In this document: one piece after another, positions 17,994-26,043 of the stretch | Numbering within the stretch: the first letter of the stretch is position 1 | Layout: every line of letters starts with the position of its first letter | Source: JBPYCR01 sp051846915 | GTDB lineage: Bacteria; Bacillota; Bacilli; Bacillales; Amphibacillaceae | Assembly: GCF_051846915.1 (NCBI RefSeq) | Contig: NZ_JBPYCR010000015.1 | Location: 12,751 to 76,750, forward strand | Direction of reading: 5' to 3' | Length of the DNA stretch: 64,000 nt | Made by a program: the position numbers and the translations under genes | Notes under the pieces: generated by a model | What the model saw: only the letters and a program-made list of their open reading frames with translations | What the model was told of the DNA's origin: nothing | Database searches by the model: none

Positions 17994-18086
17994 GGAGGTA
18001 TACCCAAGTTCGGCTGAAGGGATCGGTCTTGAAAACCGACAGGGGTGTCAAAGCCCGCGGGGGTTCGAATCCCTCTACCTCCTCCA
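17994..18086 (+). tRNA. tRNA-Ser (anticodon UGA)
   Basis: A 93-nucleotide class II tRNA. The acceptor GGAGGTA pairs with TACCTCC, the anticodon loop is CTTGAAA (anticodon TGA), the variable arm is long, the T-arm has GGTTCGAATCC, and CCA is encoded. It corresponds to the tRNA-Ser that follows serS in B. subtilis. The discriminator base reads T. Confidence 0.96.
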
Positions 18087-18115
18087 TTTAAAACAACATA
18101 CTATTACATACGTTT

Positions 18116-18160
18116 ACCCTGGATAGAAGACAAGACATTGTTTCTTCATCTAGGGTTTTG
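18116..18160 (+). terminator. Terminator after tRNA-Ser
   Basis: ACCCT...GAAGACA and TGTTTCTTC...AGGGT form a long imperfect stem followed by TTTTG. Confidence 0.65.
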
Positions 18161-18299
18161 TTATAATTAATAAAAATTGTAAAAAACACAAAAAAGCGAG
18201 ATGAACAGCGAATACAAACAAATTTACAATTATTCATCATTTGAAATGACTTGACAAAGTTACTTCAACAGCATATATTCAAATTACTATAATTAAATT

Positions 18300-18548
18300 T
18301 TAAAAGCAGGTAATGAACGGGCCAGTAAATTATGTCATAGCAAAAGAGAATGGGATTCATCGGCTGAAAGATCCCTTTGTGAACACATGATTGAACCTAC
18401 CTGGGAGCCGTTAGATAAACACTAACCGCAGCGAACTGCGTTAACAAATTTAAAGTGGACATCATGATCATGATGTCAATTTAGGTGGTACCGCGGATGT
18501 TAACCTCATTCCGTCCTTTTTATGAAGGATGGAGTGAGGTTTTTTAGA
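18300..18548 (+). promoter_or_regulatory. T-box riboswitch of proC
   Basis: The leader has the T-box TAGGTGGTACCGCGG (18482-18496) and a downstream terminator hairpin (AACCTCATTCCGTCCTT / AAGGATGGAGTGAGGTT, then TTTT). A likely specifier is CCT (Pro) in GAACCTACC near 18394, which fits control of proline synthesis by uncharged tRNA-Pro. The codon position is inferred, not modelled. Confidence 0.9.
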
Positions 18549-18593
18549 TTACAAAAAAATTAACTTTTTTATATGAAGAGAGGATATGTAAAC

Positions 18594-19406
18594 ATGTTTG
18601 ATAAAATTTCTTTCATTGGCGCTGGTTCCATGGCCGAATCGATCATTGCAGGATTGTTAAACAAGGAGTTTATTCAGAAGGAACGAATTTTTGTTACAAA
18701 TAAAGATAATGAAGAGCGACTTGACGGGCTAAAAAAACGATACAATATATATGGCACGATGAATAAAGAAGAAGTTATTATGGGTGCAGATACGATTATA
18801 CTATCAACGAAGCCGTATGATTTACAAGAAGCGGTACAATCGATTAAAGCATATGTTCAACCAAACCAGCTCATTATTTCTGTTATCGCAGGTATATCAA
18901 CGGATTACATTGCATCCTTATTTGATCAAGATGTACCGGTAATTCGAGCGATGCCGAATACATCAGCTACGATTGGTCATTCTGCAACAGCGGTAACCAA
19001 AGGGAAATATGCAACAGATGATCACTTGGAAAAAGCAAATGCGTTATTTACAGCCATTGGGACAGCTACAACCGTTGCTGAGAAAGATATGCATATTGTA
19101 ACCGGTATTTCCGGCAGTGGGCCGGCATATATTTATTATTTAGTGGAAGCAATGGAAAAGGCGGCTATAGAGTCCGGTTTGGATCAAAAAACAGCAAAGG
19201 CCTTGATCACACAAACAGTAGTCGGTGCGGGTGAAATGCTACAGCAGGTGAAAGAGCCGGTAGAAGAATTGCGGGAAAATATTACGAGCCCGAAAGGAAC
19301 GACCGAAGCGGGAATTAAAACGTTGGATAAATATGATTTTCACCAAACGATTATCGAATGTGTAAAAAGTGCAAGAGACCGTTCCATTGAGCTAGGAAAG
19401 GAATAA
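18594..19406 (+). CDS. proC: Pyrroline-5-carboxylate reductase
   Basis: Reduces pyrroline-5-carboxylate to proline with NAD(P)H, the last step of proline synthesis. The 270-residue protein has the Rossmann motif FIGAGSMAESII at residues 6-17, the family signature region SGSGPAYIYYLVEAME and the C-terminal ITSPKGTTEAGIKTL. The ORF begins seven codons earlier, but the ATG at 18594 follows AGAGAGG and places the nucleotide-binding motif at its usual position. Its T-box implies tRNA-Pro control. Proline is a common compatible solute in halotolerant bacilli, so a dedicated control is plausible. Confidence 0.97.
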   Translation: MFDKISFIGAGSMAESIIAGLLNKEFIQKERIFVTNKDNEERLDGLKKRYNIYGTMNKEEVIMGADTIILSTKPYDLQEAVQSIKAYVQPNQLIISVIAGISTDYIASLFDQDVPVIRAMPNTSATIGHSATAVTKGKYATDDHLEKANALFTAIGTATTVAEKDMHIVTGISGSGPAYIYYLVEAMEKAAIESGLDQKTAKALITQTVVGAGEMLQQVKEPVEELRENITSPKGTTEAGIKTLDKYDFHQTIIECVKSARDRSIELGKE

Positions 19407-19424
19407 AGAATCGTGGAGGTGCTC

Positions 19425-19706
19425 ATGTTGCCGACTTGCCAACATTGTCATACACCTTGGACATATACGGATACATTGAAGAACATGCTTCAGTTAAGAT
19501 GTCCGTATTGTCAGCAAAAAAATTACTTATCAAAAAAGGTTAGAATGCGAGATGCGCTGTTTAGTTTGCTCCCGATTCCTATAATGATCTTATTTAACGT
19601 ATCTTTTCCATGGATTTTAGGGTTGGGAGCAAACATAATTTTGGTTTTGGCTCTCATTTATCCTTACATTATACAGTTAAGTAAACATGAAGATCCGTTG
19701 TGGTAA
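19425..19706 (+). CDS. CXXC-20-CXXC family small membrane protein
   Basis: A 93-residue protein with two CxxC pairs (CQHC and CPYC, about 20 residues apart) forming a probable zinc ribbon, then two hydrophobic segments (about 45-62 and 65-85). This matches the cxxc_20_cxxc family, whose function is unknown. A GTG at 19413 is an alternative start, but the ATG at 19425 lies after GGAGGTG. It follows proC by under 20 bases and is probably cotranscribed with it. Confidence 0.8.
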   Translation: MLPTCQHCHTPWTYTDTLKNMLQLRCPYCQQKNYLSKKVRMRDALFSLLPIPIMILFNVSFPWILGLGANIILVLALIYPYIIQLSKHEDPLW

Positions 19707-19737
19707 AATTTACGATGTTAATTGTTGTAAAATGAAC

Positions 19738-19772
19738 AAAGGCAACTGCTGGATGAAAACAGTTGCCTTTTC
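19738..19772. terminator. Bidirectional terminator between proC unit and yaaH
   Basis: AAAGGCAACTG (19738-19748) pairs with CAGTTGCCTTT (19760-19770), followed by TT. It lies between convergent transcripts. Confidence 0.8.
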
Positions 19773-19807
19773 CAATCTTATTTATTCAATCAAATGTTTC
19801 ACATTCC

Positions 19808-21094
19808 TTATTTTGAATTCGTAATATTAAAATTATCACTTAACAACAACCAGTTTTGCGGAAAGGCGAGACCGAGCTTCCAATAAGCAATACCAAGCAG
19901 GTCCAATTCTTTGATTAAGTTGAATTTTGCCTGAATGGAACGAGCATCTTCAAACCATACTTCATGCTGCTTCCCCTCAGCGTCGTAATACGTAAAGAAA
20001 GGTGCTTGGGAAACAGGATCGTACTCAATTGCTGCATTTTGCTGGCGAGCTAGAGCAATTGCCTGTTGCGGACTTAATGCTTTAGCCAATTCGCCACCTT
20101 TAACAAATGGCAGCGTCCAGTCATAGCCATATAAATTTTGGCCTAATAAGATTTTTTCCGCAGGTATCTCTGTCAATGCGTAGTTAACGACCTTTCGTAC
20201 TTCGTTAATCGGTGATACAGCGAGAGGAGGCCCCGCGCTATAACCCCATTCATATGTCATTAATACAACAAAATCGGCAATTTCCCCATGTGCTTGGTAA
20301 TCGTGTGCTTCATAAAGGATGCCTTGCTGAGTTGCACTTGTTTTTGGTGCTAACGCGGTTGACATTTTTAATCCTGCTTGGTGTAGCCGTTTTTTTGCTT
20401 TACGTAAAAAGTTATTGTATGCTTCCCTGTCATCCGGTGGGATAAATTCTAAATCAAAATGCACTTCATCAAAACCAACCGATACCGCAGTATTTACAAT
20501 ATTGTCGAGCAAGTTGTTTTGCACGGCTTGAACCGTTAAAATAATATGGGCTAATTCCGTGCTGAAAGCCCCTTCTTCCAGATTACTGACAGCTAAGGAT
20601 AATGCAGTGTTATTTGCCTCTGCAATTTGTTTGAAGCGATTTAATGGAGGAGGGGTTAAACTTCCGTCTCGATTAACGCGATAACTGAATGCCGTTAAAT
20701 AAGTCAGGAATGGCGTATTTTTTTCGGCAGCATTTTCTAAAGTAGTAGAAACACTGCCTCCCAGCGGTTCTATATATCCTAAAGAAGTAATCGCTCGTTT
20801 CGGTTGAGGGGGGATGTATAACCGTAGTCCGGGTGAAAGAGGCGCATTCAGTTGAATATTATTTATTTGAGCGAGTTGCTCGGCAGTTATATTAAATTGC
20901 AGACCGATGGAATATAGACGATCTCCAGGCTGCACAAAATAAAATTGGCCAACGATTGGAATGACAAGTGTTTGCCCGACGACTAAATTCGGCGTACTTA
21001 ATTCGTTCGCTTCTGTAATTGCATCAATAGAAGAGCCATATGTATTGGCAATGGCAAATAATGTATCGCCTCGTTCTATAACGTGAATTTGCAT
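19808..21094 (-). CDS. yaaH: Spore cortex-lytic N-acetylglucosaminidase, LysM-GH18
   Basis: This 428-residue protein has two N-terminal LysM repeats (GDTLFAIANTYGSS and GDRLYSIGLQFNI, residues 1-95) and a glycoside hydrolase family 18 domain with the catalytic DxxDxE-type segment FDEVHFDLEFIPP (about 209-221). It corresponds to YaaH/SleL, a spore-coat-associated enzyme acting on cortex fragments during germination. The start ATG follows AAGGAGGGA on the minus strand. There is no classical signal peptide, as expected for a protein placed in the spore coat from the mother cell. Confidence 0.94.
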   Translation of the reverse strand: MQIHVIERGDTLFAIANTYGSSIDAITEANELSTPNLVVGQTLVIPIVGQFYFVQPGDRLYSIGLQFNITAEQLAQINNIQLNAPLSPGLRLYIPPQPKRAITSLGYIEPLGGSVSTTLENAAEKNTPFLTYLTAFSYRVNRDGSLTPPPLNRFKQIAEANNTALSLAVSNLEEGAFSTELAHIILTVQAVQNNLLDNIVNTAVSVGFDEVHFDLEFIPPDDREAYNNFLRKAKKRLHQAGLKMSTALAPKTSATQQGILYEAHDYQAHGEIADFVVLMTYEWGYSAGPPLAVSPINEVRKVVNYALTEIPAEKILLGQNLYGYDWTLPFVKGGELAKALSPQQAIALARQQNAAIEYDPVSQAPFFTYYDAEGKQHEVWFEDARSIQAKFNLIKELDLLGIAYWKLGLAFPQNWLLLSDNFNITNSK

Positions 21095-21239
21095 ATAAAT
21101 CCCTCCTTATGAATAGTCTTCTACTTAAAATTTATGAGTCTCGTTGATAGGATATTCCTAAACGATTGATTTTGTTCCTCTAGTCATGTAGTTTAATCAT
21201 GTATACGAATCAAAATTATTAGATAAAGTTGTGATATAA

Positions 21240-21704
21240 ATGGATGAGCAATGGATGCAAGCGGCTATAGAAGAGGCAAAAAAAGCACGTTCCATAGGCG
21301 AAGTTCCAATTGGAGCTGTCATTGTATATAACGGTGAAAAAATTGCTTCGGGATACAATGTACGTGAATGTACGCAACGAACGTTATCCCATGCTGAATT
21401 AATCGCTATTGAAGAGGCTAATGGGAAAGTTGGAAGTTGGCGGTTGGAGGATTGTACACTTTATGTCACATTGGAGCCGTGTCCAATGTGTGCCGGTGCG
21501 ATTGTTCAATCTCGTATCAAACGTGTTGTTTACGGGGCACCTGATCCAAAAGCAGGTTGCGCCGGGACATTAATGAACTTACTGAATGAGAATCGCTTTA
21601 ACCATCAAGTGGAAGTAACAAAAGACGTATTGTTAGAGGAATGCAGTTTTTTGTTGAAGGACTTTTTTAAACAATTGCGCGAGCGGAAAGGGAACTGTAT
21701 TTAA
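21240..21704 (+). CDS. tadA: tRNA adenosine(34) deaminase
   Basis: TadA converts A34 to inosine in tRNA-Arg(ACG). The 154-residue protein has the zinc and catalytic motifs HAE (SHAELIAIEEA, about residues 50-60) and PCPMCAGA (about 80-87), with the usual GAPDPKAGC following. The ribosome binding site before the ATG is weak. In B. subtilis tadA is followed directly by the SRP RNA; here about 1.4 kb with small membrane proteins intervenes. Confidence 0.97.
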   Translation: MDEQWMQAAIEEAKKARSIGEVPIGAVIVYNGEKIASGYNVRECTQRTLSHAELIAIEEANGKVGSWRLEDCTLYVTLEPCPMCAGAIVQSRIKRVVYGAPDPKAGCAGTLMNLLNENRFNHQVEVTKDVLLEECSFLLKDFFKQLRERKGNCI

Positions 21705-21761
21705 AGTGTTAAAAAGAATGTTCAACAATCGAGCCATTATGTTGAGGAAAGGGAGGTTAAA

Positions 21762-21923
21762 ATGATTTTTACGAACTGGATGACTTATGTCTCTGTTGGA
21801 GTTATAATAGCCGTGTTAATCTATGCGATTTTTAGTATTTATCTAAAAAAACCACTAGGCCTATATATTAACGGGTTTACTTCAGAGGTGCAAACTAGTC
21901 TTCCGCAAATGATATCGCAGTGA
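21762..21923 (+). CDS. Small membrane peptide, possibly truncated
   Basis: A 53-residue ORF starts at an ATG preceded by GGGAGGTTAAA. It begins MIFTNWMTYVSVGVII and has one transmembrane segment (about 8-28), then a short polar tail. I do not recognise it. Its end overlaps a minus-strand ORF by about 30 bases and the sequence after residue 40 looks unrelated to a normal membrane-protein tail, so it may be a fragment fused at a deletion point near 21890. Confidence 0.45.
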   Translation: MIFTNWMTYVSVGVIIAVLIYAIFSIYLKKPLGLYINGFTSEVQTSLPQMISQ

Positions 21924-22200
21924 TATTCGCAATAGAATCCACTGCGATATTTTTATTGGTATATTTGGTATTGTCGCCGTTTGGTTTCAAATTCACATAG
22001 TAAATAACACTCTTTTTCACAGTAACAGTTATAAATATTTCAGTTTTGTGATTTTCCTGTGAATTGCTATAAGAAACAAAGGTATTTTGATTAATGCGTA
22101 AAGATGAAAATAGAGTTAATATAAGGTTCATGACGCTTTACGCTTAAATAAACAGGGCAGGTTAGTTGAATTGAATAATTAGATATCAGGAGGTGAGAAA
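21924..22200. other. Unassigned region, possible gene remnant
   Basis: On the minus strand a 78-codon reading frame (21895-22131) contains IFITVTVKKSVIYYVNLKP, but no good ribosome binding site precedes it. It may be the 3' remnant of a decayed gene. Nothing else is seen apart from the AGGAGGTGA site of the next gene. Confidence 0.3.
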
Positions 22201-22647
22201 TTGAGTCATTATAAAAAGAACGCAGAAGCAGCTCGTAACATACAACAAGTAAAAGGATTTGTGTGTCCAACTTGTGATAGTCGTGTGCCTCGTGGTTATG
22301 AGGTTTGTTATAATTGCGGGGATATGCCAATGTCAGGCTCTGGTTATTCTAGCTCGTCTAGTGGTGATGATGGTATGTTGGGTTCGTTTTTCTTCTTCTG
22401 GTTCACATTTATTGCACCAGCATTCTACTTGTTAAGCAATATGGACGAAGATGCAGCACGCGAGTTTTTTAACCTTATTTTGTTGTTACCCAATTTAATT
22501 ATATTAATTTCCACTGTAGTTTCGATAGTGAGACAGAGAACTAATTTGGGGTGTCTTTCTTGGCCTGTACGTATATGGGTTCTTGTTTTTAGTGTTTTAA
22601 CATTCATGAAAAACATTCAGCTTTTTCTACATAATTCATTTTCGTGA
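22201..22647 (+). CDS. Zinc-ribbon membrane protein, unknown function
   Basis: A 148-residue protein with a TTG start after CAGGAGGTGAGAAA. Residues 22-40 carry two CxxC pairs (CPTC and CYNC), a zinc ribbon. A Ser/Gly-rich linker follows, then three hydrophobic segments (about 61-79, 90-109 and 124-140). The layout, a cytosolic zinc ribbon joined to a membrane bundle, is common in uncharacterised Bacillus proteins. Nearby genes give no clear functional clue. Confidence 0.7.
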   Translation: MSHYKKNAEAARNIQQVKGFVCPTCDSRVPRGYEVCYNCGDMPMSGSGYSSSSSGDDGMLGSFFFFWFTFIAPAFYLLSNMDEDAAREFFNLILLLPNLIILISTVVSIVRQRTNLGCLSWPVRIWVLVFSVLTFMKNIQLFLHNSFS

Positions 22648-23057
22648 ATTAAAAATATAAATTGTCACCCATTAAGCAGTTAAACTAACGGACGCGATTG
22701 TTTAATAAGAAATTATAGTTTAGGGCTTGGGTATTCTCAAGCTCTTTTTCTTTTGTGTACGTTTAATTATTACTAATTGTTCATTAAATTTCATAGGAAA
22801 TTGCATCTTATAATGTCAGTTAGATTACACATAATTAAAACCCTTAATAACAGTCATTCAATATTTTTTGAACACTTGTTATTTTAAATGAATTACATAT
22901 GCAATTTCAACAACACCCCCCCATAAACACCATTATAACAATAAAAAAGGAACACCAAATTCAGTTGCAATTTGATGTTCATATTTGCGTTTATTTTCAC
23001 ATTTTGTAATCTGGAAGTGAATTACATAAGATTAACCGGATTTCCCTTTATTTACAA
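22648..23057. other. Intergenic region between zinc-ribbon gene and SRP RNA
   Basis: No gene is seen. A hairpin at 22723-22752 (GGGCTTG / CAAGCTC, then TTTTT) fits a terminator for the gene before. A second hairpin (22950-22961 with 22969-22980) has its T-tract on the minus strand and no gene to end there, so it is an orphan. Confidence 0.5.
22722..22752 (+). terminator. Terminator after the zinc-ribbon gene
   Basis: GGGCTTG pairs with CAAGCTC, followed by TTTTTCTTTT. Confidence 0.7.
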
Positions 23058-23086
23058 TTGCAATCTGCTTTAAAAATCGTTATAAT
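23058..23086 (+). promoter_or_regulatory. Promoter of SRP RNA
   Basis: TTGCAA (23058-23063) and TATAAT (23081-23086) are 17 bases apart, directly upstream of the RNA. Confidence 0.85.
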
Positions 23087-23091
23087 GGGTC

Positions 23092-23362
23092 TTGCCGTGC
23101 TAGATGGGGAATTAGCGGTGCCCTATAACTTGCAATCCGCTATAGCAAGGTTGAATTCCCATCCGAGGTGAGGCGACCTTAAGGCTGCCTTAAGGGATTG
23201 GTGTTGACGTTCAGATCTTGCGCAACAGGAACCCATGAATTCTGTCAGGTCCGGAAGGAAGCAGCAGTAAGTGGTTATTCTTGTGTGCCGCAGGGCTCCC
23301 TGAATCGAGCCATGAACTTAAGTAACGCTTAGGGACGTCACATCAGAGATGGGTGCACGGTT
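23092..23362 (+). ncRNA. ffs: Signal recognition particle RNA (large Bacillus type)
   Basis: About 271 nucleotides. It begins CTTGCCGTGCTA, contains the conserved tip GTCAGGTCCGGAAGGAAGCA (23247-23266) that binds Ffh, and ends GGTGCACGGTT. The Alu-domain part with GGTGCCCTATAACTTGC corresponds to the larger SRP RNA of Bacillus. It guides nascent membrane and secreted proteins to FtsY and SecYEG. Confidence 0.97.
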
Positions 23363-23373
23363 ACATAAATGTA

Positions 23374-23413
23374 TAAAATCCTTGTCGGGTATATTCCGGC
23401 AAGGATTTTACTA
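23374..23413. terminator. Terminator after SRP RNA
   Basis: TAAAATCCTTG and CAAGGATTTTA pair with an inner CGGG/CCGG stem. It faces the convergent lipoprotein gene and could serve both. Confidence 0.85.
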
Positions 23414-23428
23414 TTTTATAAAAAGCAA

Positions 23429-23908
23429 TTAAACCTCTGGAGTTGGTGTAGGTTCCGCGTATCCTTCTTTATACTTTTCTTCAATCATGTTTCTGATTAC
23501 CTTCACAGATTTTCCGTTACTGGATTCGATAATGGACTCTGCTGCAATGTCGAGACAAGCCTGGCATCTTGTAGCATGGTCATCCCAAACGAGTGAACCA
23601 TCGTCGTTATTTTCATGGATAAAGCAGTCATAATTATCTTTATGTCCAATGGATTCGTCGCCACATCCGCAATAACAAGGAATGGACTCCAACAGTTTTT
23701 GATTCTGAGCGACGGCTTGGTACAATATTTGCATTTCCTCCGACTTTGCATCTAGAAATGGCGGCAGTTCTTTTAGGGAAGATGTTTCCTCACGCGTATC
23801 CCCTGTTACTTCCGTAGCAGGATGGTTTTGTTCTTCGCTTTCTTCTGAAGAGCAAGCAGCTGTAAATACTAGGATGATTATACCTAATAGAATCAATAAT
23901 TTTTTCAT
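23429..23908 (-). CDS. PCYCGC-motif lipoprotein
   Basis: A 159-residue lipoprotein: signal sequence and lipobox FTAAC place the acylated Cys at residue 19. The mature part has the family motif PCYCGCGDESIGHKD (about 82-96) and a later CQAC pair, so several cysteines could bind a metal or a redox centre outside the membrane. PCYCGC proteins of Bacillaceae are of unknown function. It is the first gene of the accessory block between ffs and dnaX and is transcribed leftward. Confidence 0.85.
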   Translation of the reverse strand: MKKLLILLGIIILVFTAACSSEESEEQNHPATEVTGDTREETSSLKELPPFLDAKSEEMQILYQAVAQNQKLLESIPCYCGCGDESIGHKDNYDCFIHENNDDGSLVWDDHATRCQACLDIAAESIIESSNGKSVKVIRNMIEEKYKEGYAEPTPTPEV

Positions 23909-24123
23909 TAATGATAAACTCCTTTAATTTGCTGTTTACCTTATTTTATCACGTATTTTAAAAAGAATAATGTTTGTCTCCAATTGTTCAAAATTTTTTC
24001 CTTATATTCATATCCTATATTATCTAAAAGAAATATTCGACAATAAAACAATTAAATAGGCAAGCGGTTTCTTGCTTATTATGTTACATTAATAGTGAGC
24101 GAACAGGATGGAGCGTGCAAGAT

Positions 24124-25053
24124 ATGAAACAAATTACAATTAACGATTTAGTAAAAACTTTTTCTCTGGAAGTGTTAACAGCTAAAAATGAACTAGATGA
24201 TGTTATTATGCAACCACAAACACGCAGGCCGGGGTTGGAGTTTATTGAATATATGGATTTTTTGCCGAAGGAACATGTTCACGTTCTTGGTGAAGATGAA
24301 ATTCGTTATTTGGATAATCTAACGGATGAACAATGTGAACGGCGCGTTAGTAATATAGTGAAATATCATCCCCCATGTATTATTGTTACAGATGACCAAA
24401 GTGGTCTTGTTTATTTAACAAAATATTGTACGAAAAATAACATACCATTATTGCGGACGGATGAACATAACTATGAATTTATTAAAAAAATTGATGCTTA
24501 TTTGATTAAAAATATGGCACCCGAGATAGCGGTTCATGGGGTCTGTATCAATGTTTTCGGTATCGGTATTCTTCTACGAGGAAAATCGGGACTAGGGAAA
24601 AGTGAAACGGCACATACGTTAATCGGTAGAGGACATCGCCTTGTTGCCGATGATATCGTTGTTATTAAAAAGTTAAGCCCCCAAACATTACTTGGTACAC
24701 ATAATGGAAAAAATAGGGAGTTTCTTGCTTTGCGCAGTGTTGGACTGTTAAATGTAGTCCGTCAATATGGAAGAAAAGCATTTCAGGATGAAACTCGCAT
24801 TGCTTTGGATATTGAACTGACTACGTGGAAGAGCAATACATTAAATAATGGGCTTGAAATGGAAACAAAATTTACGGAATATATGGATGTTCAAGTTCCG
24901 CATATTCAAATTCAGCTGCAGCCAGGTCGAGATGTGGCCGGGTTAATTGAAGCAGCGGCGAATAATTGGTACTTACAACAACAAGGGTACAGTGCTGCAG
25001 AGGAGTTCAGGAAACGATTGGAGTCGGACAATTACAAGTCTAGCTGGGAGTAG
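24124..25053 (+). CDS. HPr kinase/phosphorylase-like protein, divergent
   Basis: A 309-residue protein aligning over its full length with HprK, which phosphorylates HPr on Ser46 for carbon catabolite control. The P-loop GKSGLGKSETA, the preceding HGV and the RLVADD motif are present. The HprK signature, normally EIRGLGIINV, reads ALRSVGLLNV here, and the VRPGR loop reads QLQPGR. The gene is not next to lgt, the usual partner of hprK. It may therefore be a second, specialised HprK paralogue rather than the housekeeping enzyme. GTG at 24115 is an alternative start; the ATG at 24124 has better spacing from GGAG. Confidence 0.8.
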   Translation: MKQITINDLVKTFSLEVLTAKNELDDVIMQPQTRRPGLEFIEYMDFLPKEHVHVLGEDEIRYLDNLTDEQCERRVSNIVKYHPPCIIVTDDQSGLVYLTKYCTKNNIPLLRTDEHNYEFIKKIDAYLIKNMAPEIAVHGVCINVFGIGILLRGKSGLGKSETAHTLIGRGHRLVADDIVVIKKLSPQTLLGTHNGKNREFLALRSVGLLNVVRQYGRKAFQDETRIALDIELTTWKSNTLNNGLEMETKFTEYMDVQVPHIQIQLQPGRDVAGLIEAAANNWYLQQQGYSAAEEFRKRLESDNYKSSWE

Positions 25054-25257
25054 AGAAAGGTAAATTTTATTTCCTCCGTATTGAAAAATCAATGCTGGTA
25101 AAAAATGAGAGTGTATTAACAAACTAGGTTGTAAACAAATAAAGGTAGATGGTTTTTCATGTACGGTTAGGCCATAATCATGAAAAAACGCTAATTTTTA
25201 AAAATCAATGGACTTTGCAAGTAGATGTGTTGATAGTCATAAGGAGGATATGGGAAA

Positions 25258-25743
25258 TTGATTTGGACGTATTTTATTATTTTTTTATTAGCTGCAATTC
25301 CTTTTTTTGAAGTAGCAATGATCGTACCTGTCGCAATTATTGGCGGCATTCCAGCAGTCCCAGTTATTGTTATTGCCTTTTTAGGGAATTTATTAACGGT
25401 AGGTTTAGTGATTGTATTTATAGATTGGGTTCGTAATTGGCGTAGAAAGAAAAAAGCTAGTGATGAAAAGTCAGAATCCAAAGGCCATCAACGTGCTAAG
25501 AAAATTTGGGGAAAATATGGTTTGGCAGGTTTAGCATTCATTGGCCCGTTTTTTGTAGGTAGTCATGTAACGGCAATTTTGGCTGTCTCATTTGGTGGAA
25601 CACGTTCAAAAACTTCAGTATTAATGACGGCAAGCATCGCATTTTGGGCAATTTTACTTGGTAGTGCAGCATATTTTGGCTTTGACTTTCTAGTGAAAGA
25701 TAAAGATGGTTTTGGTTTTATTACAAGACTTTTAAATCAATAA
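25258..25743 (+). CDS. Small multi-drug export family membrane protein
   Basis: A 161-residue membrane protein with four hydrophobic stretches (about 1-28, 34-57, 90-112 and 120-145) and a very basic loop (WRRKKKASDEK) between the second and third. The pattern AIPFFEVAMIVPVAIIGG and the later GPFFVGSHVTAILA fit the Sm_multidrug_ex (COG2426) family, whose transport role is poorly established. The TTG start at 25258 lies 11 bases after AAGGAGG and overlaps a four-codon ATG GGA AAT TGA mini-ORF that has better spacing. Confidence 0.8.
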   Translation: MIWTYFIIFLLAAIPFFEVAMIVPVAIIGGIPAVPVIVIAFLGNLLTVGLVIVFIDWVRNWRRKKKASDEKSESKGHQRAKKIWGKYGLAGLAFIGPFFVGSHVTAILAVSFGGTRSKTSVLMTASIAFWAILLGSAAYFGFDFLVKDKDGFGFITRLLNQ

Positions 25744-25910
25744 AAACATGCTGCTATTAACCGGTGTGATAACAGTAGAAGTTTGGATTGTTTTTTTAAC
25801 ATAAAACATAGGAAGAATCTTTGTCTGAAAAGAACTGTGATTTCGTTTGTGTTTGGACTACTGTTTGCCTAATATTTTACTAGAAATGGTTACAAAGTTA
25901 TAACTATAAA

Positions 25911-25941
25911 AAACACCCCTGAGGCAGAAATTCAGGGGTGT
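25911..25941 (-). terminator. Terminator of the proline dehydrogenase gene
   Basis: ACACCCCTGA pairs with TCAGGGGTGT; the T-tract (TTTTTTATAG) is on the minus strand, so it serves the leftward gene ending at 26044. Confidence 0.8.
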
Positions 25942-26043
25942 ACATCATTCTGTGCTATTAACAATGTCATAAGCATTCCAATTAAGTAGCGGATTCACCT
26001 AGTATAGGTTGTTTCTATCCTTAAGCTGCATTCGGTCGTCTTT

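Noticed and set aside
18087..18300. Further tRNA genes after tRNA-Ser
   Set aside because: Only a terminator and the T-box leader are visible.
21895..22131. 78-codon minus-strand frame
   Set aside because: No start signals; kept only as a possible gene remnant.
22950..22980. Second terminator near SRP RNA for a minus-strand gene
   Set aside because: The T-tract is on the minus strand but no minus-strand gene ends there; left as an orphan hairpin.
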